Below, one piece after another: positions 33,571 to 41,566 of a DNA stretch of 64,000 nt. How positions within the stretch are numbered: position 1 is the stretch's first letter; the number at the start of each line of letters is the position of its first letter. The stretch covers positions 620,001-684,000 of the forward strand of contig NZ_JAXLPB010000002.1 of NCBI RefSeq assembly GCF_034321785.1, read 5' to 3'. Source of the stretch: Fulvimarina uroteuthidis. Lineage in GTDB: Bacteria > Pseudomonadota > Alphaproteobacteria > Rhizobiales > Rhizobiaceae. Below the pieces are notes generated by a model, which was not told where the DNA came from, did not search any database, and saw nothing but the letters and a program-made list of their open reading frames with translations. The translations under genes and the position numbers were made by a program.

Positions 33571-34677
33571 TCAGGCGAAGTGCTTGGACAGCTTGAGCCC
33601 CTGCGCCTGATAATTGCTCTTCAGGTCCGCGCCGTAGAGCCGGTTCGGCAGGGACGCCATGTGTTCGTAGACGAGACGGCCGACGATCTGGCCGTCCTCG
33701 AGAATGAACGGCACCTCGTGGCTCCGCACTTCCAGGACGGCGCGCGAGCCCTTGCCGCCCGCCGCATCGTGGCCGAAGCCGGGATCGAAGAAGCCGGCAT
33801 AATGGACGCGAAACTCGCCCACCAGCGGATCGAACGGCGTCATCTCCGCGGCATAGGCCGGCGGCACGTGGACGCTCTCCTTGGACACCAGAATGTAGAA
33901 CTCGTCCGGATCGAGCACGAGTTCGCCCTCGCCGGAACGATGGATCGGCTCCCAGAAATCGGCGATCCGGTTCGCCGCGCGCCTGTCCACGTCCACGACC
34001 CCGGTGTGGCGCTTGCCGCGATAGCCGACGAGATGGTCGGCATCGCCCTTCAGGTCGATCGACAGTGCGATGCCGCCGCCGGTGATGTTGGCGGCGCTGT
34101 CGGAGGTGAGGCGATGCTCGGCGTGGAGCGCTTCGAGATCCGCGCCGTTCAGAGCCGGCTCGCCGCGTCGAAACCGGATCTGGCTGAGGCGCGAGCCCTG
34201 CCTGACGAGGATCGGGAAGGTGCGCGGTGAGATTTCCAGATAGAGCGGCCCATGATAGCCGGGCGCCACCTTGTCGAACTCGCGGCCCCGGTCGGTGAGG
34301 ACGCGGGTGAAGATGTCGAGCCGGCCGGTGGAGGATTTCGGGTTCGCGGTCGCGCGCACGGCGCCGGGCAGTGCCAGCCGCTCCTGCAGCGGCACGATGT
34401 AGACGCAGCCGGTTTCGAGGACCGCGCCGGCCTCGAGCGAGAATTCGTGCAGCGAGAATCGCGCAAGGTTCTCGTCCACCGTGCGAAGAAGCCCCGGCAG
34501 GAAGCTCGCGCGCACCCGGTAGGCCCGGTCGCCGAGCCGCAGGTCGAGGGAGGCGGGCTGGATCTGATCTTCGTCGCGGGCGCGGGGAGCGGCGATCGCG
34601 CCCGCCTCGAACAGGGCGGCGATGTCGCGATCGGGCAGGATGCCGGCGGGTTCTTGGTCCGTTTCGTCTGTCGCCAC
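33571..34677 (-). CDS. dcd: Double-domain dCTP deaminase
   Basis: A 368-residue protein, about twice the length of ordinary dCTP deaminase, and read as two fused Dcd/DUT-fold domains. The N-terminal half has QIQPASLDLRLGDRAYRVRASF and ANPKSSTGRLDIFTRVLTD; the C-terminal half has the catalytic-type segment EMTPFDPLVGEFRVHYAGFFDPGFG. It converts dCTP to dUTP for dTTP synthesis. This fused form is known in alphaproteobacteria. Its start at 34677 gives the IAALFEAGAI helix seen in the family. It converges with fliK and is divergent from metZ. Confidence 0.9.
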   Translation of the reverse strand: MATDETDQEPAGILPDRDIAALFEAGAIAAPRARDEDQIQPASLDLRLGDRAYRVRASFLPGLLRTVDENLARFSLHEFSLEAGAVLETGCVYIVPLQERLALPGAVRATANPKSSTGRLDIFTRVLTDRGREFDKVAPGYHGPLYLEISPRTFPILVRQGSRLSQIRFRRGEPALNGADLEALHAEHRLTSDSAANITGGGIALSIDLKGDADHLVGYRGKRHTGVVDVDRRAANRIADFWEPIHRSGEGELVLDPDEFYILVSKESVHVPPAYAAEMTPFDPLVGEFRVHYAGFFDPGFGHDAAGGKGSRAVLEVRSHEVPFILEDGQIVGRLVYEHMASLPNRLYGADLKSNYQAQGLKLSKHFA

Positions 34678-34756
34678 TGCCGTTCCTGCTCTCGTTCAGC
34701 CGCCCGTCCTTCCGCGACGCCGTCCGGGCGGGATCGAAGAAGCGCGTTCTCGTGAT

Positions 34757-34785
34757 TTGACGCTTACGCGAAATTCCCGTAAGCG
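34757..34785 (+). promoter_or_regulatory. metZ promoter overlapped by an inverted repeat
   Basis: TTGACG (34757-34762), a 17-base spacer and TAAGCG (34780-34785). Perfect inverted arms CGCTTACG (34761-34768) and CGTAAGCG (34778-34785) cover the -35 edge and the -10. Transcription would begin at about 34792, directly before the riboswitch. The -10 is weak. Confidence 0.5.
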
Positions 34786-34792
34786 CAAAGCG

Positions 34793-34850
34793 AAGTGGTG
34801 ATTTGGCCGGCCGGCTTGCAGCCACGTTAAACAATTCGCTAAAGGGCCGA
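34793..34850 (+). ncRNA. SAM-II riboswitch (metA motif)
   Basis: The stretch from GTGGTGATTTGG through GGCTTGCAGCCACG and TTAAAC to TTCGCTAAAGGGCCG matches the SAM-II consensus as I know it. P1 forms between GTGG (34795-34798) and CCAC (34822-34825); the 3' GCTAAAGGG forms the pseudoknot. SAM-II senses S-adenosylmethionine and represses methionine genes in alphaproteobacteria; it sits here before metZ, the usual target. Confidence 0.93.
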
Positions 34851-34870
34851 TCCGAAACGTGGACCTTTTT
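34822..34870 (+). terminator. Alternative stem sharing the riboswitch P1 strand
   Basis: CCACGTT (34822-34828), whose first four bases are the 3' strand of P1, is complementary to AACGTGG (34856-34862), which is followed by ACCTTTTTT. The aptamer and this stem cannot form together. It may be a secondary terminator in the attenuator. Confidence 0.45.
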
Positions 34871-34881
34871 TGTCCGTCTCG

Positions 34882-34921
34882 AACCGGCCCCGAAGCGATC
34901 CTCGCAAGGGCCGGTTTTTTT
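34882..34921 (+). terminator. Attenuator terminator in the metZ leader
   Basis: AACCGGCCC (34882-34890) pairs perfectly with GGGCCGGTT (34908-34916), with an inner GCG/CGC pair, followed by seven Ts. It lies between the SAM-II aptamer and the metZ start and should act as the expression platform. Confidence 0.9.
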
Positions 34922-34953
34922 ACGTCGGGAATCTGGAGCGACCTGGAGCGACC

Positions 34954-36150
34954 ATGCTGAAGACAAACGAAAGCCGCAAGAGCTGGCGGCCGGCGACCGA
35001 ACTCGTGCACGGCGGGACCATGCGGTCGAACTTCGGGGAAGTGTCCGAAGCGATCTTCCTGACCCAGGGCTATGTCTACGATAGCGCCGAGCAGGCGGAA
35101 GCCCGTTTCAAGGGCGAGGATCCGGGCTTCATCTATTCGCGCTATTCCAACCCCACGACCCGCATGTTCGAGGAGCGCATGATGCTGCTGGAGGGCGCCG
35201 AAGACGCGCGCTCCACCGCCTCCGGCATGGCGGCGGTCGCCAGCGCCCTGCAGTGCCAGCTCCAGGCGGGCGATCACATCGTCTCGGCGCGCGCCCTGTT
35301 CGGCTCGTGCCGCTACGTGGTGGAGACCGTCCTGTCGCGTATGGGGGTCGCCTCGACATTCGTCGACGGCCGCAATCTCGACGAGTGGCAGGCGGCGGTG
35401 CGCCCCAACACCAAGGTCTTCTTCATGGAGACACCGACCAATCCGACGCTGGAGATCGTCGACATCGCGGCCGTCGCCGAGATCGCCCACGCGGCCGGCG
35501 CCCGCCTCGTCGTCGACAATGTGTTTGCGACCCCGCTCTTCCAGCGACCGATGGAACTCGGTGCCGACATCGTCATCTATTCGGCGACGAAGCACATTGA
35601 CGGGCAGGGCCGCTGTCTCGGCGGCATCGTCCTGTCGTCGAAGGACTGGATCGAGGAATATCTGCACGATTATCACCGGCACACCGGGCCGGCCATGTCG
35701 CCGTTCAACGCCTGGGCGCTCCTGAAAGGCGTCGAGACGATGCCCTTGCGCGTCGATCGGGCGACGGCGTCCGCCGGGCGGATCGCCGACACTCTCGCCG
35801 AGCACCCGAAGGTCGCCCGCGTGATCTATCCGGGCCGCGCCGACCATCCGGACGCGGCGGTCGTCTCCAGGCAGATGACCGGCGGCTCGACATTGATCGC
35901 GTTCGAGCTGAAGGGCGGCAAGCGCGAGGCGTTCGCGTTCGCCAACGGGCTGGATCTGATTCTCCTCACGAACAATCTCGGCGACACGCGCACGCTGACG
36001 ACCCATCCGGCGACGACGACCCACAAGAATCTCAGCCAGGACGCCCGCGACCAGCTGGGCATTTCCGACGGGCTGATGCGTCTTTCGGTCGGCATCGAGC
36101 ATGTGGACGATCTGCTGGAGGATCTCGACCGGGCGCTTTCCGGCGTCTAG
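34954..36150 (+). CDS. metZ: O-succinylhomoserine sulfhydrylase
   Basis: A 398-residue PLP enzyme of the Cys/Met metabolism family, forming homocysteine directly from O-succinylhomoserine and sulfide. The PLP lysine is K213 in SATKHIDGQGR. YSRYSNPTTRMFEERM (about 61-76) and MAAVASALQCQLQAGDH are family motifs. The GQGRCLGG sequence after the lysine favours MetZ over cystathionine gamma-synthase or -lyase. The start at 34954 follows GGAG. It is controlled by the SAM-II riboswitch and attenuator upstream. O-acetylhomoserine as substrate cannot be excluded. Confidence 0.94.
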   Translation: MLKTNESRKSWRPATELVHGGTMRSNFGEVSEAIFLTQGYVYDSAEQAEARFKGEDPGFIYSRYSNPTTRMFEERMMLLEGAEDARSTASGMAAVASALQCQLQAGDHIVSARALFGSCRYVVETVLSRMGVASTFVDGRNLDEWQAAVRPNTKVFFMETPTNPTLEIVDIAAVAEIAHAAGARLVVDNVFATPLFQRPMELGADIVIYSATKHIDGQGRCLGGIVLSSKDWIEEYLHDYHRHTGPAMSPFNAWALLKGVETMPLRVDRATASAGRIADTLAEHPKVARVIYPGRADHPDAAVVSRQMTGGSTLIAFELKGGKREAFAFANGLDLILLTNNLGDTRTLTTHPATTTHKNLSQDARDQLGISDGLMRLSVGIEHVDDLLEDLDRALSGV

Positions 36151-36217
36151 ACCATCGTGGGTTTGAAAAGACGTAGGATGCTCCAGCCATCTCTTCGATT
36201 TTTGCGCATCGGGCTTA

Positions 36218-36251
36218 CCGAAGATCCACGCCGATCTTCGGGCCGACGCTC
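36218..36251. repeat. Dispersed palindromic intergenic repeat, copy B
   Basis: Begins CCGAAGATCCACGCCGATCT and ends CGGGCCGACGCTC. Its arms CCGAAGATC / GATCTTCGG are perfectly complementary. Same family as copies A (7461) and C (61927). Confidence 0.65.
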
Positions 36252-36318
36252 CAGCGCCGGGCGATGAGGTGGCAACCGGTTTTGCGGCCGCCCGCCGCGA
36301 CGCCTAAGAGAACCGCCG

Positions 36319-36351
36319 GCCAAGGGCGATACGAACCGAGCTGCCCTTGGC
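36319..36351. repeat. 9-bp inverted repeat upstream of the TSUP gene
   Basis: GCCAAGGGC (36319-36327) and GCCCTTGGC (36343-36351), perfect arms with a 15-base loop, 47 bases before the next start codon. No T run. It could be a leader hairpin or an operator. Confidence 0.5.
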
Positions 36352-36397
36352 TGCAGTGCACCATGGCCGTCAGGCCCGAAATACCGGCAGGCATTCG

Positions 36398-37153
36398 ATG
36401 TCCATCCTTACCATCGCGCTTCTGTTCTTCGCGGGCTTCGTGTCCGGCTCGATCAATGCGGTCGCGGGCGGCGGCACGTTCATTTCGTTCGGTGCCTTCA
36501 CGTTGATCGGCGTGCCGCCGATCATGGCCAACGCCTCGTCCTCGATCGCGCAGCTGCCGGGCTACTTCACCTCGACCCTGCCTTACCTCAAGGACCTGAA
36601 GACGCTCTGGCGCGGGCTGGTCGTGCTGTCCATCGTCTCGGTGATCGGCTCGCTTCTGGGCGCGCTGCTGCTGCTGTGGCTCGACAATGACCGGTTCCGC
36701 GCCCTCGTGCCCTGGCTGCTTCTCGCCGCGACCCTGCTGTTTGCGGCGGGGCCCTGGCTGAAGCCGAGACCGAAGCACGAGGAGACCGCGCGGCAGGGCC
36801 GGAACATTTCCGGCCCCCTCCTGCAGTTCGTCACCTCGATCTATGGCGGCTTCTTCGGGGCCGGCATGGGGATCATGATGCTGGCGACGCTGGGGCTCAC
36901 CGAAAGCGGCGACTATCATCGCCTCAACGCGATCAAGAACGTCCTTGCCAACGTGATCGCGATCGTCGCGATCGTGGTGTTCGTCTCCGGCGGCGTCGTC
37001 AACTGGCCGGGTGCGCTCGCCATGGCGCCGGGCATCGCGCTCGGCGGCTATTGCGGCGTGTGGATCGCCCAGCGCGTGCCGCAGATCGCGGTGCGGATCT
37101 TCGTCATCGCGTTCGGCCTGTTTCTGGCGGGCTATTACTTCCTCGCCGGCTGA
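36398..37153 (+). CDS. TauE/SafE (TSUP) family membrane permease
   Basis: A 251-residue polytopic protein with about eight hydrophobic segments. TSUP signatures appear twice, once per repeat: GFVSGSINAVAGGGTFISF near the N-terminus and SIYGGFFGAGMGIMMLATLG in the second half. Families of this type carry sulfonates, sulfite or small organic anions out or in. Lying after metZ, it could handle a sulfur compound, but there is a 247-base gap with a hairpin and no overlap. The start at 36398 opens directly into the first membrane segment. Confidence 0.88.
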   Translation: MSILTIALLFFAGFVSGSINAVAGGGTFISFGAFTLIGVPPIMANASSSIAQLPGYFTSTLPYLKDLKTLWRGLVVLSIVSVIGSLLGALLLLWLDNDRFRALVPWLLLAATLLFAAGPWLKPRPKHEETARQGRNISGPLLQFVTSIYGGFFGAGMGIMMLATLGLTESGDYHRLNAIKNVLANVIAIVAIVVFVSGGVVNWPGALAMAPGIALGGYCGVWIAQRVPQIAVRIFVIAFGLFLAGYYFLAG

Positions 37154-37346
37154 GGTCGCCGACCCGTGCAGCTTTTGGCGGGCGCCGTTCGCTGGCGCAA
37201 CGATAAGCGCGGCATGATGGAAGGCCGGACGGGCGAACCGGAAGGCAAGAGCTTGCCGACGTCGCGATCTTCCTATGTTCGCAAGGAACGAGCCACCGCG
37301 CGGGCCGGGCGGATTCCAGAGCCTGCGGCATGTTGAGGACAGTCCG

Positions 37347-38816
37347 ATGACCACGAAACTCTCGCTCGAAACCCTTGATCGGCTGCCGGCGAATGTCGGG
37401 ACGCCGGCCTATGCGCGCGCCGACCTGACCGCGGGCATCCTGCATATCGGCGTCGGCAATTTCCACCGTGCCCATCAGGAGGTCTATCTCGACCGCCTGT
37501 TCGAGACCGGGCGCGACCTCGACTGGGCCGTCGTCGGCGCGGGGCTGATGCCGTTCGATGCCAAGGTGCGCGACACGCTGAAGGGTCAGGACTATCTGGC
37601 GACCGTCGTCGCGCAGGAAGCCGAAAGCTCGACAGCCCGCGTCACCGGCGCGCTGATCGACTTCGTCGAGCCGGGCGACCCGCAGGCAATCGTGGACCGC
37701 CTTGCCGATCCGCGCATCCGCATCGTCTCGCTGACCGTGACCGAAGGCGGCTATTTCGTCGATCCCTCGACCGGCGCGTTCGATCCGCACCACCCGAAGA
37801 TCGTCGCCGATGCGGCCGACCTCGACAATCCGCAGACGGTTTTCGGCGTCATCCTGAAGGCCCTGAAGAACCGCCGCGCGGCGGGCGAGACCCCGTTCAC
37901 GGTGATGAGCTGCGACAATCTTCCGCACAATGGCAAGGTGGCCCGGGACGCCGTGATGGGGCTTGCGAAGGCGGCCGATCCGGAACTTGCGGCCTGGATC
38001 GGCGAGACCGTCGCTTTCCCGAGCGGCATGGTCGACCGGATCACCCCGGCGACGGGCGAGCGGGAGCGCCGGATCGTGCGCGAGGATTTCGGCGTCGCGG
38101 ACGATTGGCCGGTGTTCTGCGAGGATTATATCCAGTGGGTGCTCGAGGACCGGTTCACCGCCGGCCGCCCGGCGCTCGATCGGGTCGGCGTCCAGTTCGT
38201 GCCCGATGTCGGCCCTTACGAGACCATGAAGATCCGCATCCTCAACGGCGGCCATGCGGTGATCGCCTATCCCGCGGGGCTGATGGACATCGAATTCGCC
38301 CATGAGGCGATGGAGAACGACCTCGTCGCCGCCTTTCTCAAGAAGGTCGAGGGCGACGAGATCCTCCCGATCGTGCCGCCGGTGCCGGACACGAGCCTTA
38401 ACGACTATTTCAAGCTGATCGAGACGCGCTTCGCCAACCCGAAGATCGCCGACACGATCCGCAGGCTCTGCCTCGATGGCTCGAACCGCCAGCCAAAGTT
38501 CATCATCCCCTCGATCAGGGACAATATCGCCAGGGACCGGGACGTGTCGGGTCTCGCGCTCGCAAGCGCGCTCTGGTGCCGGTACTGTTTCGGAACGACC
38601 GATTCCGGTGCGGCGATCGAGGCCAACGATCCGAACTGGGATCGCCTGACCGAGCGTGCGAAGGCCGCGAAGACCGATCCGTCCGCCTGGCTGGAAATGA
38701 CGGACATCTACGGCACGCTGAAGGACGAACCGCGCTTTGCGAACGCATTCGCCGACTGGCTGCGCATGCTGCACGACAAGGGCACCGCGGCGGCGCTGAA
38801 GACCTATCTTGGCTAG
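37347..38816 (+). CDS. Mannitol dehydrogenase family oxidoreductase
   Basis: A 489-residue long-chain polyol dehydrogenase. The NAD-binding end has HIGVGNFHRAHQEVYLD, including the altered glycine motif of the family, and the catalytic motif KIRILNGGH carries K295, N300 and H303. Members oxidise mannitol, arabinitol, fructuronate or tagaturonate. Length and the N-terminal pattern fit mannitol 2-dehydrogenase (mtlK-like), but no sugar transporter lies beside it, so the substrate is open. The start at 37347 follows TTGAGGA. Single gene, or the first of two with the GST. Confidence 0.88.
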   Translation: MTTKLSLETLDRLPANVGTPAYARADLTAGILHIGVGNFHRAHQEVYLDRLFETGRDLDWAVVGAGLMPFDAKVRDTLKGQDYLATVVAQEAESSTARVTGALIDFVEPGDPQAIVDRLADPRIRIVSLTVTEGGYFVDPSTGAFDPHHPKIVADAADLDNPQTVFGVILKALKNRRAAGETPFTVMSCDNLPHNGKVARDAVMGLAKAADPELAAWIGETVAFPSGMVDRITPATGERERRIVREDFGVADDWPVFCEDYIQWVLEDRFTAGRPALDRVGVQFVPDVGPYETMKIRILNGGHAVIAYPAGLMDIEFAHEAMENDLVAAFLKKVEGDEILPIVPPVPDTSLNDYFKLIETRFANPKIADTIRRLCLDGSNRQPKFIIPSIRDNIARDRDVSGLALASALWCRYCFGTTDSGAAIEANDPNWDRLTERAKAAKTDPSAWLEMTDIYGTLKDEPRFANAFADWLRMLHDKGTAAALKTYLG

Positions 38817-38918
38817 GTTGCAAGCGTTTCGCTCGGCGGCCGCGCGGCGACGTCTGCCGCGGCGGACGAGTGTCGCACATTCCACGGTGCGGGGCGGCAG
38901 GCGAGGGCGGGGGCGATC

Positions 38919-39647
38919 ATGATCGATCTTTATTACTGGCCGACCATTCCCGGGCGCGGGGAATATGTGCGGCTCGTCCTCGAAGCCGGCGGCCTCGCCT
39001 ATCGCGACGTCGCGCGGCTTCCGGTTGAGGAGGGCGGCGGGATCGAGCCCATGGCCGCCATCATCGAGGGGCGAAAGGGCGGCTTCGTGCCGTTCGCGCC
39101 GCCCTTCATCGTGGATGGCGGCCTGCTGGTGTCCCAGACCGCACTGTGCTGCGCCCATGTGGCTCGGCGTTGCGGGCTGGTTCCGACGGATCCGGCCGGC
39201 GAGGCCGCCGCCCTTTCGATCGCGCTGACGGTGATGGACCTCGTGTCCGAGGTCCACGACACCCACCATCCGATCGCCGTTTCGCTTCGCTACGAGGACC
39301 AGATCGACGAGGCCCGGCGCCGGGCCGCGGACTTTCGAGCGAACCGGCTTCCGAAATTCCTGTCCTGGTCCGACAATCTCATCGAAAACAACGAGCACGA
39401 TTCCGGCTGGCTCGTGGGCAGGACCATGACCTACGCCGATCTCGCACTGTTTCAGACCTGCCGCGGGCTCGATCATGCGTTCCCCAATGCGATGGAAACG
39501 GCGTGGCCGGAAGCGCCCAAGGTGAAGGCGCTGGCGCGGGCGATCGGCGACCTTGCGAGCATCGCGGCCTACCTGGCCAGCCCACGCGCGCTGCCGTTCA
39601 ACGAGGACGGCATCTTCCGGCGCTATCGGGACCTCGATCCGGCTTGA
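38919..39647 (+). CDS. Glutathione S-transferase-like protein
   Basis: A 242-residue GST fold protein. The N-terminal thioredoxin-like domain begins IDLYYWPTIPGRGEYVRLVLEAGGL, with the GRGE segment of sigma/mu/pi-like GSTs and Tyr at positions 5-6 as possible catalytic residue. The cis-proline region FAPPFIVDGGLLVSQT binds glutathione. The helical C-terminal domain has WLVGRTMTYADLALFQ, the usual N-capping box. It is longer than most bacterial GSTs. The gene lies 102 bases after the dehydrogenase. The substrate is unknown. Confidence 0.88.
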   Translation: MIDLYYWPTIPGRGEYVRLVLEAGGLAYRDVARLPVEEGGGIEPMAAIIEGRKGGFVPFAPPFIVDGGLLVSQTALCCAHVARRCGLVPTDPAGEAAALSIALTVMDLVSEVHDTHHPIAVSLRYEDQIDEARRRAADFRANRLPKFLSWSDNLIENNEHDSGWLVGRTMTYADLALFQTCRGLDHAFPNAMETAWPEAPKVKALARAIGDLASIAAYLASPRALPFNEDGIFRRYRDLDPA

Positions 39648-39721
39648 GCCTGCCGGCGGCGCCGGGCTTTCTGGCCGGGCGGCGGGGACTAACGCGCCCG
39701 GATCTCGAACGGTCGCCCGCG

Positions 39722-39752
39722 AAAAAGCCCCGGACGGTGTCGCCCGGGGCTT
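39722..39752 (-). terminator. Intrinsic terminator of the MltB-like gene (possibly bidirectional)
   Basis: GCCCCGG (39727-39733) pairs with CCGGGGC (39744-39750). On the minus strand the stem is followed by TTTTTC. It lies between the convergent GST and transglycosylase genes. Confidence 0.8.
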
Positions 39753-39785
39753 CGTCATGTCGCAGATTCAAGCGGGGCTGGACGC

Positions 39786-40610
39786 TCAGCTGTCGATCTG
39801 GGCGCCGAGATAGGCGATCGCCTGCTGGTAGACCGGGGCCGCGTTCCAGCCCTGAATGCCGCGATAGCCGGCCTGGCCCTGCTGGTAGTTCGCCGTCATG
39901 CCGTGCTGGCGCAGGAAGTTGGCGGTGGAGTAGAGCGCATCGCGCGTGGTCGACAGATCGACGCGGCCGTCTCCGTCGCCGTCGACGCCGTACTGCAGGA
40001 TGTTGTTGGCGAGGAACTGGGTGTGGCCGAACTCACCATGGCCGGCACCGCGCGAATTGGGCGACAGGCCCCCACGATCGATCAGCTTGAGCGCTGCGAC
40101 GAGATGCGGCTTGAAGAAATCGGAACGGCGGCAATCGTAGGCGATGGTCGCGGCCGACGAAACGACGTTTTCCGAGCCCATGAAGCCGCCAAAGCCGGTC
40201 TCCATGCCCCAGATGGCCAGGATCGGACCCGGCGTGATGCCGTAGCGGTTCTGGATGTCGGCGAACATGGCTTTGTTCTGGGCGAGCTTCTTCTTGCCCG
40301 TGCTGACGATGGAGGCGCCGCCACGCTTGTTGAGGAAGGTGTCGAGGCTCATGGTGAAGGCGGACCCGCCCTTCTGGGCCGCGCGGTCGATGCGGATGGT
40401 CTTGTCGTTGTAGCGCGCGCCCGCGAGCGCCTGCAGGCCCCGGTTGCCGACGCCGTTCGCCTGGGCGACGCCCGCGAACTGCTGCTTCCACTGCTCGAAA
40501 CCGGCCGGGCCGTTGCCGCAGGATTGCGCGAACGCGCTGGTCGCGCCGAGCGACAAGGTGAGGCCGGCGGCAACGCCGAGAGCCTTCAGTGTGGTCTTGA
40601 ATGCGGTCAT
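39786..40610 (-). CDS. MltB-family lytic murein transglycosylase
   Basis: A 274-residue periplasmic enzyme that cleaves the glycan strands of peptidoglycan to 1,6-anhydro products. It has a signal peptide ending ATSAFAQ. The catalytic glutamate is in AIWGMETGFGGFMGSENV, and the SLT_2 domain continues with RGAGHGEFGHTQFLANNILQYGVDGDGDG; the DGDGDG loop resembles the EF-hand calcium site of MltB. There is no lipobox, so it is soluble, unlike E. coli MltB. A ribosome site (AGGACCTG) is present. Single gene with a terminator. Confidence 0.92.
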   Translation of the reverse strand: MTAFKTTLKALGVAAGLTLSLGATSAFAQSCGNGPAGFEQWKQQFAGVAQANGVGNRGLQALAGARYNDKTIRIDRAAQKGGSAFTMSLDTFLNKRGGASIVSTGKKKLAQNKAMFADIQNRYGITPGPILAIWGMETGFGGFMGSENVVSSAATIAYDCRRSDFFKPHLVAALKLIDRGGLSPNSRGAGHGEFGHTQFLANNILQYGVDGDGDGRVDLSTTRDALYSTANFLRQHGMTANYQQGQAGYRGIQGWNAAPVYQQAIAYLGAQIDS

Positions 40611-40969
40611 TTACAGGTCCTTGTCGGCTGGCCCTTCCTGGGCACGGTCGAAAAAATTCTAGGCTCGGAACGCGGTGCGCGCTCGCCAGGTGTCGGGCGA
40701 AGCGGTTGAACCTCCCCTGAACGGCGCGGCGGCGGCATCGAGGCCGGCAATCAGGTTCGTGAAGAGTCCCCATCCCCTACGGCACGCGCTTTTCATCCGA
40801 AGAGAACGGCAAAATGGTGACATGATGGCGTTTCGGCGGCAAATGCTTTCAAGGTCGTTGCAAAACGGCATCAAGCGCCCGTAAGGGCACGGCGATCCTG
40901 CTGCGTACGGCATCCGCGACCTGCCCATGCGAACGCCGGTCGGCGCCGTGGATAGCGGAAAGGAAGGCG
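40611..40969. other. Divergent intergenic region (359 bases)
   Basis: Between the transglycosylase (minus) and the TlpA-like gene (plus). I see no gene, repeat or confident promoter. Confidence 0.4.
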
Positions 40970-41539
40970 ATGACCGACGAGGCTGCAAGCGAGGAAACCC
41001 GGCCCGACCAGGGGCGCAGGCGCATGCTGGGGGCGATCCTCGCCGGCTTCGCTTCCGCGGGCGTGTCCGGGCGCGCCGGCCGGGCCGCCGAGGGTCGGGC
41101 GCTCGATCTCGGCGCGATCACGGTGACGGACGGCACGCGGGTGCGGGCACTCGAAGATGTCCTGCCGGCGGAACCGACCCTTCTCCATTTGTGGGCGACC
41201 TGGTGCGCGCCCTGCCTGACCGAACTGCCACAGATCGCTTCCTTCGCCGCCGAACTGGACCGAAGGGGAGCGGCCGGGCGCCTCCTTCTGGTCTCGGTGG
41301 ATCGCAAGCCGTTCGCGCAGGTTCGCAGCTTTCTCGACGACGACCTCGCTTTGCCGGACCTTCGCACGTGGCAGGTCGCGGACGGGCCCATCGGATCGGC
41401 GTTTCGCGTGTTCGGCTATCCGGCAAGCTTCATCATCGGGCCCGGACCGTCGCTCCTGTGGCGGCACGAGGGCTCGCTGTCGTGGACGGAGCCGGGCGTC
41501 GTCGCAGCGCTTGCCGAGCGCCTTCGACTGAACCGGTGA
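40970..41539 (+). CDS. TlpA-like thioredoxin-fold protein, exported
   Basis: A 189-residue protein with a possible twin-arginine or Sec signal (GRRRMLGAILAGFASAG, about 15-40). The thioredoxin domain has HLWATWCAPCLTELPQIASFAAEL with the redox pair C79/C82, then VSVDR and a late VFGYPASFIIGPGP holding the cis-proline. TlpA/ResA-like proteins keep cysteines reduced in the periplasm, for example on cytochromes or metal chaperones. It converges with the ABC unit just downstream, whose lipoprotein has a CPFC pair that could be its partner. Function is inferred. Confidence 0.88.
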   Translation: MTDEAASEETRPDQGRRRMLGAILAGFASAGVSGRAGRAAEGRALDLGAITVTDGTRVRALEDVLPAEPTLLHLWATWCAPCLTELPQIASFAAELDRRGAAGRLLLVSVDRKPFAQVRSFLDDDLALPDLRTWQVADGPIGSAFRVFGYPASFIIGPGPSLLWRHEGSLSWTEPGVVAALAERLRLNR

Positions 41540-41566
41540 AAGGCGGGCCGCGAAGGCCTGGCGGCG

